From positions 78-37,461 of the forward strand of contig NZ_ALWW01000029.1 of assembly GCF_000344175.1 (NCBI RefSeq): 37,384 nt of DNA. The letters run 5' to 3'. The position numbers and the translations under genes are program-made. Below the pieces are notes generated by a model. It saw only the letters and a program-made list of their open reading frames with translations. It did no database searches and was not told the origin of the DNA. Positions 26,829 to 35,696 of the stretch are shown one piece after another. Origin of the DNA: Listeria fleischmannii subsp. fleischmannii LU2006-1 (GTDB lineage: Bacteria > Bacillota > Bacilli > Lactobacillales > Listeriaceae). Within the stretch, counting starts at the first letter, position 1; every line of letters starts with the position of its first letter.

Positions 26829-26859
26829 CTCGAGAATCATCGAGACTGATCGAGGAGAG
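26829..26859 (+). repeat. Three 10-nt-phased TCGAG repeats ahead of the ABC ATPase gene
   Basis: TCGAG occurs at 26830, 26840 and 26850, each exactly ten bases after the last, with similar fill (AATCA, ACTGA). The last copy merges into GAGGAGAGG, a ribosome-site-like run. The first copy, read as CTCGA (26829-26833), is complementary to either later copy, so two alternative short hairpins are possible. Function unknown. Confidence 0.5.
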
Positions 26860-26931
26860 GCGGCGTTTTCGTGAGAAATGCGCGAGTGGCTGTTTTTCCG
26901 TTTTGAAGAACCGGATAAAGGGAGTGAGAAT

Positions 26932-28464
26932 GTGGATTATGTTATTGAAATGTTAGGAATCAGAAAGGAGTTTTCTGGATTTGTAGCTAACGATAACATT
27001 ACCTTACAGTTAAAGCAGGGAGAAATTCATGCTTTGTTAGGTGAAAATGGTGCAGGTAAATCAACACTGATGAACGTGCTGTTTGGTTTATATGAACCTG
27101 ATGGCGGCGAAATTCGTGTGAGAGGTCAAAAAGAAGATATTCACAGTCCAAACAAAGCAAACGACCTTGGAATCGGGATGGTTCATCAACATTTTATGTT
27201 AGTGGACAAATTTACAGTAGCAGAAAATATTATTTTAGGAAAAGAACCAAATCGATTTGGCGTTATTGAAAAAAAGAAGGCGATTCAAGAAATTCAAGAA
27301 ATTTCTGATCGTTACGGCCTTCGAGTGGATCCTCATGCTGTTGTAAGAGATATCTCAATTGGTATGCAGCAACGTGTTGAAATTTTAAAAACACTCTACC
27401 GCGGAGCCGATATTTTAATTTTTGATGAACCAACTGCTGTTCTTACACCACAAGAAATTAAAGAGCTTATTCAAATTATGCGGGCATTAATTAAAGAAGG
27501 TAAATCCATTATTTTAATTACTCATAAGCTAAAAGAGATTATGGATGTGTGTGATCGTGTAACGGTCATTCGGCGCGGGAAGGGTATGGGCACAGTTAAT
27601 GTACCTGAAACGAATCCACAAGAGCTTGCTAATATGATGGTCGGTCGCGAAGTTGTCTTTACAACAGAGAAAAAACCAGCTACACCTGGCGCTGACGTTT
27701 TAGAAGTAAAAGATTTAGTTGTTAAGGAAGCACGAGGCGTAGAAAGTGTACGCGGGCTAAATTTAACGGTGCGCGCTGGTGAAATTGTCGGAATTGCTGG
27801 AGTAGATGGAAATGGGCAAAGTGAACTTATCCAAGCAATTAGCGGACTTACTAAAGTGGCAGCAGGCACCATTAAATTAAACGGCCATTATATCGAAAAT
27901 ATGAAACCTCGTAAAATCACAGAATCAGGACTAGGTCATATTCCTGAGGATCGTCATAAACATGGACTTGTGCTTGAAATGAGCTTAGGTGAAAATATCG
28001 CTTTGCAAACGTATTATAAAAAACCTATTTCGAAAAAAGGCTTTTTAAACCATAAAGCAATGTATGACTTCGCTAGAGAGCTTATTGAAGAGTACGATGT
28101 TCGGGCTAGTAGCGAGTTTGTCGCTGCAAAAGCACTTTCTGGTGGAAATCAGCAAAAGGCGATTATTGCGCGCGAAGTAAGTAGAGATCCAGACTTTCTT
28201 ATTGCGGCCCAACCAACACGTGGGCTTGATGTTGGAGCCATTGAATTTATTCATCGCAGATTAATTGAGCAACGGGATAAAGGGAAGGCTGTCCTTCTAA
28301 TGTCTTTTGAGTTAGATGAAATCATGAATGTAAGCGACCGAATCGCCGTGATTTATGAAGGGAAGATAGTCGCAATTGTGAAGCCAGAAGAGACAACCGA
28401 ACAAGAACTGGGTCTTTTAATGGCTGGCTCGAAAGCAGGAACGGAGGCGAAAACTCATGAGTAA
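26932..28464 (+). CDS. Nucleoside ABC transporter ATP-binding protein (NupO-like)
   Basis: This is the double ATPase that powers nucleoside import with the two permeases downstream and TcsA outside. The 510 residues hold two ABC modules. The first has Walker A GENGAGKS (37-44), HQHF in the Q-loop region, signature ISIGMQQRVEIL and Walker B ILIFDEPTAVL. The second has a degenerate P-loop (GVDGNGQSEL), signature LSGGNQQKAIIAREV and DFLIAAQPTRGLDVGA, where the usual Walker B Glu is Gln; such asymmetry is typical of sugar/nucleoside double ATPases. I choose GTG 26932 after AGGGAGTGA; an in-frame ATG at 26878 lacks a ribosome site. It overlaps the permease gene by eight bases. Confidence 0.9.
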   Translation: MDYVIEMLGIRKEFSGFVANDNITLQLKQGEIHALLGENGAGKSTLMNVLFGLYEPDGGEIRVRGQKEDIHSPNKANDLGIGMVHQHFMLVDKFTVAENIILGKEPNRFGVIEKKKAIQEIQEISDRYGLRVDPHAVVRDISIGMQQRVEILKTLYRGADILIFDEPTAVLTPQEIKELIQIMRALIKEGKSIILITHKLKEIMDVCDRVTVIRRGKGMGTVNVPETNPQELANMMVGREVVFTTEKKPATPGADVLEVKDLVVKEARGVESVRGLNLTVRAGEIVGIAGVDGNGQSELIQAISGLTKVAAGTIKLNGHYIENMKPRKITESGLGHIPEDRHKHGLVLEMSLGENIALQTYYKKPISKKGFLNHKAMYDFARELIEEYDVRASSEFVAAKALSGGNQQKAIIAREVSRDPDFLIAAQPTRGLDVGAIEFIHRRLIEQRDKGKAVLLMSFELDEIMNVSDRIAVIYEGKIVAIVKPEETTEQELGLLMAGSKAGTEAKTHE

Positions 28465-29518
28465 GGTGCAAAAAGTGTTAAATTCACTTATCGTCCCTGT
28501 AACGGCTGTTATTCTAGGTCTATTATTTGGTGCTGTCATCATGCTTATCTTCGGTTATGACCCAATCGCTGGTTATTCTGCTTTAATTGAGGGTGTAGTT
28601 GGTCAACCGTACTATATCGGCGAAACAATTCGTCAAGCAACACCCTATATTTTAGTCGGACTTTCCGTCGCTGTTGCGTTTAAAGCAGGACTTTTCAATA
28701 TTGGTGCAGAAGGGCAAATGCTAATGGGGTGGTTAGGATCGATTATTGTTGCGCTACAATTTGATGGCCTTTCAAAATGGATTCACTTGCCACTTGCGAT
28801 TTTGGCCGGTATTCTATTCGGTGCGCTTTGGGCATTTATTCCAGGTATTTTAAAGGCAACTTTACGTGTTAATGAAGTTATTGTAACGATTATGCTTAAC
28901 TATACAGCACTTTATATTTTTAATTATGTCGTTCAAAACATTTTGACAGATGGACTCGATAAAACAAAAACAATTGGAGCATCTGCTTCGCTACAATCTG
29001 ATTTCTTACAAAATATTACCCAATATTCTACACTTCACTGGGGAATTTTAATTGCGCTTGGATTTGCTCTTATTATTTGGCTAATGCTAAATAAAACAAC
29101 ATTTGGTTATGAAATTGAGGCAGTTGGATTTAATGAAAATGCTTCTCAATATGCAGGTATGAGCGTAAAGAAAACGATTATCATGTCTATGGTTATTGCG
29201 GGGGGCCTTGCTGGTCTTGGTGGTGTCATGGAAGGACTTGGAACTTACGGAAATGCTTATGTACTAAGTTCCTCGCCTGGAATTGGCTTTGACGGAATTG
29301 CAGTAGCTTTACTTGGCGGTAGTTCCCCAATTGGAATAATCTTTTCGGCCTTGCTATTTGGGGCTCTTAAAATCGGTGCTCTCAATATGCCAGCAGTCGC
29401 AGGTGTTCCAAATGAATTAGTAAATGTCATCATCGCCCTTATCATTTTCTTTGTAGCATCAAGTTATATTATTCGTTGGACGATGGCGAAATTTAAGAAA
29501 GGGGCGAAAGCAGAATGA
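28457..29518 (+). CDS. Nucleoside ABC transporter permease (NupP-like)
   Basis: This 353-residue integral membrane protein belongs to the branched-chain amino acid/ribose-type permease family. It has about eight to ten hydrophobic segments (VTAVILGLLFGAVIMLIFG; LAILAGILFGALWAFI; HWGILIALGFALIIWLML; LVNVIIALIIFFVASSYII), and the conserved FNIGAEGQMLMG and GNAYVLSSSPGIGFDGIAVALLG blocks. It overlaps the ATPase gene at its start and the second permease at its end (ATGA), so the three are translationally coupled and likely form one importer. Confidence 0.9.
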   Translation: MSKVQKVLNSLIVPVTAVILGLLFGAVIMLIFGYDPIAGYSALIEGVVGQPYYIGETIRQATPYILVGLSVAVAFKAGLFNIGAEGQMLMGWLGSIIVALQFDGLSKWIHLPLAILAGILFGALWAFIPGILKATLRVNEVIVTIMLNYTALYIFNYVVQNILTDGLDKTKTIGASASLQSDFLQNITQYSTLHWGILIALGFALIIWLMLNKTTFGYEIEAVGFNENASQYAGMSVKKTIIMSMVIAGGLAGLGGVMEGLGTYGNAYVLSSSPGIGFDGIAVALLGGSSPIGIIFSALLFGALKIGALNMPAVAGVPNELVNVIIALIIFFVASSYIIRWTMAKFKKGAKAE

Positions 29519-30465
29519 CTGCAATTTTAGCTACGATAGTTTCTAGTACGTTACTCATGGCTGGACCATTAATTTTTACAGCACTTGGCGGCGTTTATTC
29601 TGAACGAGGCGGTGTGGTTAATATTGGGTTAGAAGGTATGATGGTTATGGGTGCATTCTCAGCAATCGTCTTCAACCTTACGTTTCAAAACGTCTTTGGT
29701 GCTTTAACCCCTTGGATATCTCTAATTGCGGCTATGCTAGTTGGTGGGATTTTTTCCCTCGTACATGCTGTTGCGACCATTAATTTCCGTGCTGATCACG
29801 TTATTTCAGGTGTTGCAATTAACTTTCTTGCAACTGGTTTGTCTCTTTTCCTTGTAAAAGTTATTTATGACAAAGGGCAAACGGATCAAATTTCGTATTA
29901 TTTCGGAAAACCAGATATACCAGTCTTAAAAGATATACCTTTTATTGGTGAAATTTTCTTTACAAATGTACCTATTATGAGTTATGTGGCGATTTTATTT
30001 GCGATACTCTCTTGGTTCATTATTTATAAAACGCGTTTTGGTCTTCGTCTTCGTTCGGTTGGGGAACATCCGCTTGCCGCTGATACGATGGGAATTAAAG
30101 TGCGCTTTATGCGTTACCAAGGTGTTATAATTTCCGGGATTTTAGGTGGATTAGGTGGCGCTGTTTACGCCCAGTCTTTTACACTAGATTTCGGTCATGC
30201 TACGATTTCTGGACAAGGGTATATGGCTCTTGCCGCTATGATTTTCGGTAAATGGAATCCACTTGGCGCAATGGGGGCTGCCATTTTCTTTGGTTTCGCA
30301 CAATGTCTTGCCATTACAGGTGGTTCACTTCCATTCTTCAAAGAAATTCCAGATATTTACTTACAAATTGCGCCTTATGTATTGACGATTTTAGCGCTCG
30401 TCGGCTTCATCGGGAAAGCGGAAGCGCCAAAAGCGGATGGTGTCAATTATATCAAAGGAAAATAA
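29515..30465 (+). CDS. Nucleoside ABC transporter permease (NupQ-like)
   Basis: This is the second permease, 316 residues, with about eight hydrophobic segments. Family blocks are ALGGVYSERGGVVNIGLEGM near the N-terminus, DHVISGVAINFLATGLSLF, LRSVGEHPLAADTMGIKV in the cytoplasmic loop that contacts the ATPase, and GYMALAAMIFGKWNPLGAMG. It starts inside the end of the first permease gene and ends at a strong terminator, closing the transporter unit. Purine nucleoside transport is inferred from similarity to B. subtilis NupNOPQ. Confidence 0.9.
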   Translation: MTAILATIVSSTLLMAGPLIFTALGGVYSERGGVVNIGLEGMMVMGAFSAIVFNLTFQNVFGALTPWISLIAAMLVGGIFSLVHAVATINFRADHVISGVAINFLATGLSLFLVKVIYDKGQTDQISYYFGKPDIPVLKDIPFIGEIFFTNVPIMSYVAILFAILSWFIIYKTRFGLRLRSVGEHPLAADTMGIKVRFMRYQGVIISGILGGLGGAVYAQSFTLDFGHATISGQGYMALAAMIFGKWNPLGAMGAAIFFGFAQCLAITGGSLPFFKEIPDIYLQIAPYVLTILALVGFIGKAEAPKADGVNYIKGK

Positions 30466-30478
30466 TTTTTGTCGCTAG

Positions 30479-30506
30479 AGCCTTCACACTTGGTGTGGAG
30501 GCTTTT
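30479..30506 (+). terminator. Terminator of the nucleoside transporter operon
   Basis: AGCCTTCACAC pairs with GTGTGGAGGCT over 11 bp (one G-U) around TTG, followed by TTTT. Confidence 0.8.
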
Positions 30507-30510
30507 AAAA

Positions 30511-30539
30511 TTGTACTTCATCGGGAGTTACGCTAAAAT
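30511..30539 (+). promoter_or_regulatory. Promoter of the ymfF-ymfH unit
   Basis: TTGTAC (30511-30516), 17 bases and TAAAAT (30534-30539) lie 31 bases before the ymfF start and directly after the terminator of the previous operon. Confidence 0.65.
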
Positions 30540-30570
30540 GAAGGATAGGAAATACGGAAGGAGCATCAAC

Positions 30571-31830
30571 ATGGATTATTATCAAGAAAAAATAGGGAAT
30601 TTACATACGACTTTTATAGAAACTAAAAAATTTAAATCTAATCGAATTGTGTTTAAATTTCGTGCACCGCTAACCCGTGAGACACTGACAAAAAGAGCGC
30701 TACTCGCGATGATGTTTGAAACGAATAACGCTCACTATAAAACGCAAACCGATTTTAGACGCCGACTCGCTTATTTATATGGGGCAAATTTCTTTACTTC
30801 TGTAGAGAAAAAGGGAAATGAGCACATCATAACCGCTGTTTTTGACATGGTAGATGCCAAACTTGTGCCCGAATCTGAACAGCTTTTAGCGGATGCGTTC
30901 GACTTTTTAAACGATGTGTTTTTTGCCCCAAATGTGTCGGAACAAGCTTTTGATGAGGAAACATTTGCGCGCGAAAAAGTAAATTTGAAAAGCCGATTGG
31001 AAAGTATTTATGATGATAAAATTCGCTATGCCAATGTTCGCTTAATTGAAGAAATGTTTGCAGGAGATGTTTTTGCGTATCCTGCGTCCGGCATAATTTC
31101 AGATATTGAAGGAGTTACAGCCCAAGATCTCTACAGCTATTACGAGGAGTTTTTGCAAAATGACATCATCGAGCTCTTTATTTGTGGGAATATGAAACCG
31201 AGTGAAGTAGCTCCTTTTGTGAGGAAACTAAGATTCAGTGACCGTGAAATGAGAGAACTTGCGGCCTGGCCGAACCAAGAGAAAAAAGAAGAGCGTTTTG
31301 TAACCGAAAACCAAGCAATCAACCAAGCAAAACTCGTATTAGGTTACCAAACGGGCGTTTACTTCGGCGATACCGATTTTGTTCCCTTGCAACTTGCTAA
31401 CGGCCTTTTAGGGGGTTATGCAAATTCCAAAATTTTTATTAATGTTCGTGAAAAAGCAAGCTTAGCCTACTATGCATCTAGCCGATTAGATACATTTAAA
31501 GGCTTTATGATTATTTCAGCTGGTATTGATGAAAAAAATCGTGAAGAAGCCATTAAGATTATTAAAGAACAAATTAAAGCCATGAAAGCAGGCGACTTTA
31601 CAGAGGATGAGCTTGCCCAAACAAAAGAAATGTACGTAAACCAATTGCTTGAAACAAGCGACGGAGCGCAAGGTCTAATTGAATTAGCTTATAATAATGT
31701 TCTTAAAAATAGTGATTTAACACTGGATAATTGGATTCGTAAAATTAAAGCGACAACCAAGGAAGAAGTAGTGACAGCTATACAAAAAATACATGCTGAT
31801 ACGGTTTACTTCTTAGCGAAAGGTGAGTGA
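30571..31830 (+). CDS. M16 peptidase homologue without the zinc motif (YmfF-like)
   Basis: The 419-residue protein has the M16 (insulinase/processing peptidase) fold, seen in FKFRAPLTRETLTKRALLAMM near the N-terminus, ANGLLGGYANSKIFINVREKASLAYYASSRLD near 280-310 and AGIDEKNREEAIKIIKEQI after it. The HxxEH zinc-binding box is absent: the matching region reads ALLAMMFETNN. In Bacillus it pairs with YmfH, and such pairs usually combine one active and one inactive subunit. I choose ATG 30571, eight bases after GAAGGAG; the open frame upstream from 30469 crosses the promoter and terminator. It ends five bases before ymfH. Confidence 0.88.
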   Translation: MDYYQEKIGNLHTTFIETKKFKSNRIVFKFRAPLTRETLTKRALLAMMFETNNAHYKTQTDFRRRLAYLYGANFFTSVEKKGNEHIITAVFDMVDAKLVPESEQLLADAFDFLNDVFFAPNVSEQAFDEETFAREKVNLKSRLESIYDDKIRYANVRLIEEMFAGDVFAYPASGIISDIEGVTAQDLYSYYEEFLQNDIIELFICGNMKPSEVAPFVRKLRFSDREMRELAAWPNQEKKEERFVTENQAINQAKLVLGYQTGVYFGDTDFVPLQLANGLLGGYANSKIFINVREKASLAYYASSRLDTFKGFMIISAGIDEKNREEAIKIIKEQIKAMKAGDFTEDELAQTKEMYVNQLLETSDGAQGLIELAYNNVLKNSDLTLDNWIRKIKATTKEEVVTAIQKIHADTVYFLAKGE

Positions 31831-31835
31831 TATAG

Positions 31836-33125
31836 ATGGAAAAAATAGAATTTAAGCAAGTAAATGAAACCGTGTACCAAGAACGATTAGAAAATGGTTT
31901 ACGCGTATTTTTACTACCAAAAAAAGGATTTAGTAAAACTTTTGCTATTTTCACAACAAATTACGGTTCTATCGACAATACCTTTGTGCCACTTGGCGAA
32001 ACAGAAATGACACACGTTCCGGACGGGATTGCTCATTTTTTAGAACATAAAATGTTTGAAAAGGAAGATGGCGATGTCTTTTTTAAATTTGGTGAAAAAG
32101 GGGCGTTTACGAATGCTTTTACGTCCTTTACAAGAACAGCCTATCTATTTTCCGGGACATCTCATATTCCAGAAAATCTTGAAACGTTACTCGATTTTGT
32201 CCAAGAACCTTATTTTACAAAAGAAACGGTTGAAAAAGAAAAAGGGATTATCGGGCAAGAAATTCGTATGTATGAGGATGATGCTGATTTTCGCGCTTAT
32301 TTTGGTGTAATCGAAAATATGTATAAAGACCATCCTGTTAAAATTGATATTGCAGGAACTGTAGAATCCATTTCTGAAATTGATAAAGATTTGCTTTATC
32401 TCTGCTACCATACATTTTACCATCCAAGTAACATGGTCTTATTTGTTGTAGGCCAGTTAGATCCTGAAACAACCATGGCGGATATTCGTGCTAATCAAAG
32501 CAAAAAAACATTTGAAAAACCGAAAGAAATAAAACGCGCATTTCCAAATGAACAAGAAGAAGTGGCAATAAAAACACGCGAAGTGAAGTTTCCAATACAA
32601 ATTCCTAAAGTTTTAGTGGGTATCAAGGAAAATATTGGATTATTACGCGGATTTGATGCGGTAAAACATGAGATGACAGCAGATATTGCACTTGAAATTT
32701 TATTTGGCACGACTTCGGACAATTATTTAACCTTCTACAACGAAGGGATTATTGATGATACATTTGGTTTTGATTATTCCTTGCAAGATAGTTTTTCATT
32801 TGTCATTATTGGCGGCGACTCAGTTAAACCAGATGTGCAGTCTGAAGCAATTCAAAACGCGATTTTGAAAAGTGCTGAAGTTGGAATTTCAAATGAGGAA
32901 TTGGAACTTGTGAAGCGCAAAAAAATGGGACAATTTTTACGTTCCCTGAATTCTCCAGAGTTTATCGCCAATCAATTTAGTCAATATATTTTAGAAGATG
33001 CCTCTTTATTTGATATTCCAAAGGCTACTCAGCAGATAACAAAAGAGGATGTTGATAGGTTTATTAAGTCTCTTGCAAAGGATGATAAAATCACAACTTT
33101 CAAGCTTCTACCTGAAGAAAACTAA
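31836..33125 (+). CDS. M16 zinc peptidase (YmfH-like)
   Basis: This is the catalytic partner of the preceding gene. The 429-residue protein carries the inverted zinc motif HFLEH (His67, Glu70, His71) and the third ligand Glu142 in GIIGQEIRMYEDD. The C-terminal half has the substrate-handling M16 domain (EILFGTTSDNYLTFYNEGIIDDTFGFDY). Its substrates are unknown; relatives process small peptides. The start ATG at 31836 lies after AAAGGTGAG, five bases from the ymfF stop, which indicates tight co-expression. Confidence 0.92.
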   Translation: MEKIEFKQVNETVYQERLENGLRVFLLPKKGFSKTFAIFTTNYGSIDNTFVPLGETEMTHVPDGIAHFLEHKMFEKEDGDVFFKFGEKGAFTNAFTSFTRTAYLFSGTSHIPENLETLLDFVQEPYFTKETVEKEKGIIGQEIRMYEDDADFRAYFGVIENMYKDHPVKIDIAGTVESISEIDKDLLYLCYHTFYHPSNMVLFVVGQLDPETTMADIRANQSKKTFEKPKEIKRAFPNEQEEVAIKTREVKFPIQIPKVLVGIKENIGLLRGFDAVKHEMTADIALEILFGTTSDNYLTFYNEGIIDDTFGFDYSLQDSFSFVIIGGDSVKPDVQSEAIQNAILKSAEVGISNEELELVKRKKMGQFLRSLNSPEFIANQFSQYILEDASLFDIPKATQQITKEDVDRFIKSLAKDDKITTFKLLPEEN

Positions 33126-33173
33126 AGAAAAGTATAAAAATTTAAGTTTTTATGAGCAAACTCAGAGAAAAAA

Positions 33174-33202
33174 TGGTATTATAAACGAAGTCATGCTATT
33201 AT
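33174..33202 (+). promoter_or_regulatory. Twin extended -10 elements before ymfI
   Basis: TGGTATTAT (33174-33182) and TGCTATTAT (33194-33202) are two extended -10 sequences exactly 20 bases apart, with no clear -35. Either could start the ymfI transcript 30-50 bases upstream of its start codon. Confidence 0.35.
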
Positions 33203-33234
33203 GAAATTAATGGGTTTTCAAGGAGAATTTAAAA

Positions 33235-33966
33235 TTGAGGCAAACAAAAAGATATGCTTTTGTAACAGGAGCAAGTGGTGAAATCGGTGGTGCAATTGCA
33301 AGACGACTTGCCCAAGACGGATTTCATCTTTATCTCCATTATTATAAGAACACAAGTCGTATTTTAGAATTAACGGAAGAACTCAAAGTTTTTAATATTG
33401 ATGTATTTCTAGTTCAAGCCGATTTTAGAAATTCTGAAAATTTGATGCGGATTACAAAAGAAATTTTTCAACTGGATGTATTTGTCCATGCTGCGGGTGA
33501 GTCTGAATATACACTTTTTATGGATAGTTCAGATCAGTCTTTAGAGCATCTTTATCAAATTCATGTTGAAATGCCACTTCGTTTGGTTCGCACTTTTTTG
33601 CCGAAAATTCAAAAGAGTGAGCATGGCAGAATTCTTTTTATAAGTTCCATTTGGGGAGAAATTGGAGCAGCAATGGAAGTCATTTATTCAACAATGAAAG
33701 GAGCGCAACTTGCTTTTGTAAAAGCACTAAGTAAAGAAGTTGCGTATAGTGGAACAACTGTAAATGCGATTACGCCTGGTGCTGTTGATACAGCCATGTT
33801 GGACCGCTTTACAGAGTGCGAAAAGTTGGACTTAGAAAATGAGATACCGCTTGGACGCCTTGCTAAACCAATCGATGTTGCGAATGCCGCTTCTTATTTG
33901 CTGAGTGAGAAAAGTGATTATATTACAGGACAAGCTCTTGGAGTTAATGGTGGCTGGAACATGTAA
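33235..33966 (+). CDS. Short-chain dehydrogenase/reductase (YmfI, FabG-like)
   Basis: This classical SDR of 243 residues has the NAD(P) motif TGASGEIGGAIA (11-22), the NAG-type HAAGESEY, a catalytic Ser in ISSIWGEIG and Tyr151/Lys155 in YSTMK, and the C-terminal ALGVNGGWNM typical of FabG relatives. It is the usual neighbour of ymfF-ymfH in Bacillales. The substrate is unknown; a role in lipid metabolism is only suggested by similarity. The start is TTG 33235, nine bases after CAAGGAG. It ends 38 bases before rodZ. Confidence 0.9.
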   Translation: MRQTKRYAFVTGASGEIGGAIARRLAQDGFHLYLHYYKNTSRILELTEELKVFNIDVFLVQADFRNSENLMRITKEIFQLDVFVHAAGESEYTLFMDSSDQSLEHLYQIHVEMPLRLVRTFLPKIQKSEHGRILFISSIWGEIGAAMEVIYSTMKGAQLAFVKALSKEVAYSGTTVNAITPGAVDTAMLDRFTECEKLDLENEIPLGRLAKPIDVANAASYLLSEKSDYITGQALGVNGGWNM

Positions 33967-34004
33967 TAATAAATTTTGATTTAATTAATGGTAGGTGTTT
34001 GATA

Positions 34005-34966
34005 TTGACTGAATTAGGCGACAAACTGAAAACTGCAAGAAGAAGAAAAAGGACTACAGTTTAGATGATTTACAACAAAATTACTAAAATTCAAAAAAGG
34101 TAATTTAGTCGCAATTGAAGAAGGAAATTATTCGGTAATGCCCGGTAAATTTTATACACGAGCATTTATTAAGCAATATGCGGAAGCTGTCGATTTGGAT
34201 AGTGCAGAATTGTTTACGGAATTTGAATCGGAAGTTCCTTATTCGCAACAAGAAGTTGTAAACCAAGAACAGAGTAGGGCACACAAAAAGGCAACACCAC
34301 TTACAACACATTCTGTTGGTGGGGCTACCTCTACGCGAAATCGTTTTTTTGATATTTTACCCAAAGTATTAATTGCGCTCTTTATTGTATTTATTCTTTT
34401 CATTATTTGGTACTTTGTATTTGCAAATAAATCGGATGATGAAGTGACATCAACAAACGATAATCAAACGGTTAAAGTGCAAGATGATACTGGCTCGTCA
34501 ACGAAAAAATCCGATGATAATCAACAAACAGCTAAGAAAGACGAGAAAAGAAAAATCCTCTGATACTAAAGAGAAAAAAGAAGAACCTAAAAAAGAAGAC
34601 AAGCAGCTTGCGATTACTAAAGGTGAAACACAAGGAAATGCAACGAGCTACACGGTAACAAATACCGATAAGCTTTCTATCCAAATTGCTGCATCTGGTG
34701 GGGACACATGGATTGGCGTTTCAACAGAATCTGGAGCGAATATCTATAACGGTATTGTAAAAGATGGTGAAACAAGCGAGGCCATTGATGCAGGTGAAAA
34801 TAAAACCATTTCAATCGTGGTTGGAAATGCACCGGTCACAACTGTAAAAGTAAATGGAAAAGCATTAGAACTTGCACCGACTTTAGTTAAACAAGTTCTT
34901 ACAGTTTCGCTTGAAGATAGTAGTAGCGATGCTGAAACATCAGATAGTTCAGCTACAAATCAGTAG
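34005..34966 (+). CDS. rodZ: RodZ/YmfM-like cell-shape protein (five frameshifts as read)
   Basis: RodZ links MreB filaments to the membrane and helps rod-shape cell-wall synthesis. The TTG at 34005 begins LTELGDKLKTAR; single extra bases near 34043 (A), 34061 (T), 34078 (A), 34102 (A) and 34547 (A) break it. Removing all five gives one 318-residue frame: an Xre-type helix-turn-helix (EEKGLQLDDLQQITKIQKRY), the RodZ signature YLVAIEEGNYSVMPGKFYTRAFIKQYA, one membrane segment (VLIALFIVFILFIIWYFVF, about residue 115), a low-complexity S/T/K/D/E stretch, and a C-terminal DUF4115 domain (LSIQIAASGGDTWIGVSTESG). The net shift is consistent with the observed frames, so errors are more likely than decay. 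Confidence 0.85.
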
Positions 34967-35040
34967 TATAAAAGTGAGTATAGGTGATAAATAAGCCTAT
35001 ACTTTCTTTTCATATAGAATTTGTGATGGGGGAGAAAACA

Positions 35041-35619
35041 ATGAATTTACCAAATAAACTAACGGTAGCACGAATTATTTTAATTCCAATTTTTGTGGTT
35101 ATCTGTGTGGTACCTTTTTCATGGGGAAATGTGGAGTGGCTTGACTCAACAATACCAGTAACAAGTTTAGTTGCCACAATTATTTTTATTGTCGCAGCTT
35201 TAACAGATTGGTTTGATGGTCATCTAGCGCGCAAATATAATCTAATTACTAATTTTGGGAAATTTGCAGATCCAATGGCGGATAAATTGCTTGTTGCAGC
35301 GGCATTTATTATTCTAGTTGAAATGAATATTGCGCCAGCGTGGATTGTCATTTTAATCATCAGCCGAGAGCTTGCGGTGACTGGACTACGTTTATTACTT
35401 GTTGAAGGCGGCGAAGTCTTGGCAGCCGGACAACTCGGGAAAATCAAAACGTTTACCCAAATGATTGCTATTCCACTTATGTTCTTACATAATTTTCCAT
35501 TTGCTTGGACGGGCATTCGTGTGGATTTGATTTTTCTATACGTCTGTGCATTTTTCGCTGTTTGGTCGGGAATCGACTATTTTTATAAAAACCGCGGAGT
35601 CTTTAAAGGTTCGATGTAA
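35041..35619 (+). CDS. pgsA: Phosphatidylglycerophosphate synthase
   Basis: PgsA joins CDP-diacylglycerol and glycerol 3-phosphate to form phosphatidylglycerophosphate, the committed step to PG and cardiolipin. The 192-residue membrane protein has the CDP-alcohol phosphotransferase motif complete: Asp59, Gly60, Ala63, Arg64, Gly73, Asp77 and Asp81 in DGHLAR...GKFADPMAD. About five hydrophobic segments are present. I choose ATG 35041, after GGGGGAGAAAAC; the open frame extends to 34984 without a better ribosome site. It follows rodZ by 74 bases and ends at a terminator. Confidence 0.95.
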   Translation: MNLPNKLTVARIILIPIFVVICVVPFSWGNVEWLDSTIPVTSLVATIIFIVAALTDWFDGHLARKYNLITNFGKFADPMADKLLVAAAFIILVEMNIAPAWIVILIISRELAVTGLRLLLVEGGEVLAAGQLGKIKTFTQMIAIPLMFLHNFPFAWTGIRVDLIFLYVCAFFAVWSGIDYFYKNRGVFKGSM

Positions 35620-35625
35620 AAAACT

Positions 35626-35672
35626 GAAATACTTCAGTCGAATAAATTTTCGGTGAAGTATTTCGTTTTTTT
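35626..35672 (+). terminator. Terminator of pgsA
   Basis: GAAATACTTCA and TGAAGTATTTC are perfect 11-bp arms separated by 17 bases, followed by G and seven T. It lies between pgsA and cinA; no clear promoter was found for cinA, so read-through is likely. Confidence 0.8.
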
Positions 35673-35696
35673 ATTTTGTATAAAGGGAGTGTTCAT

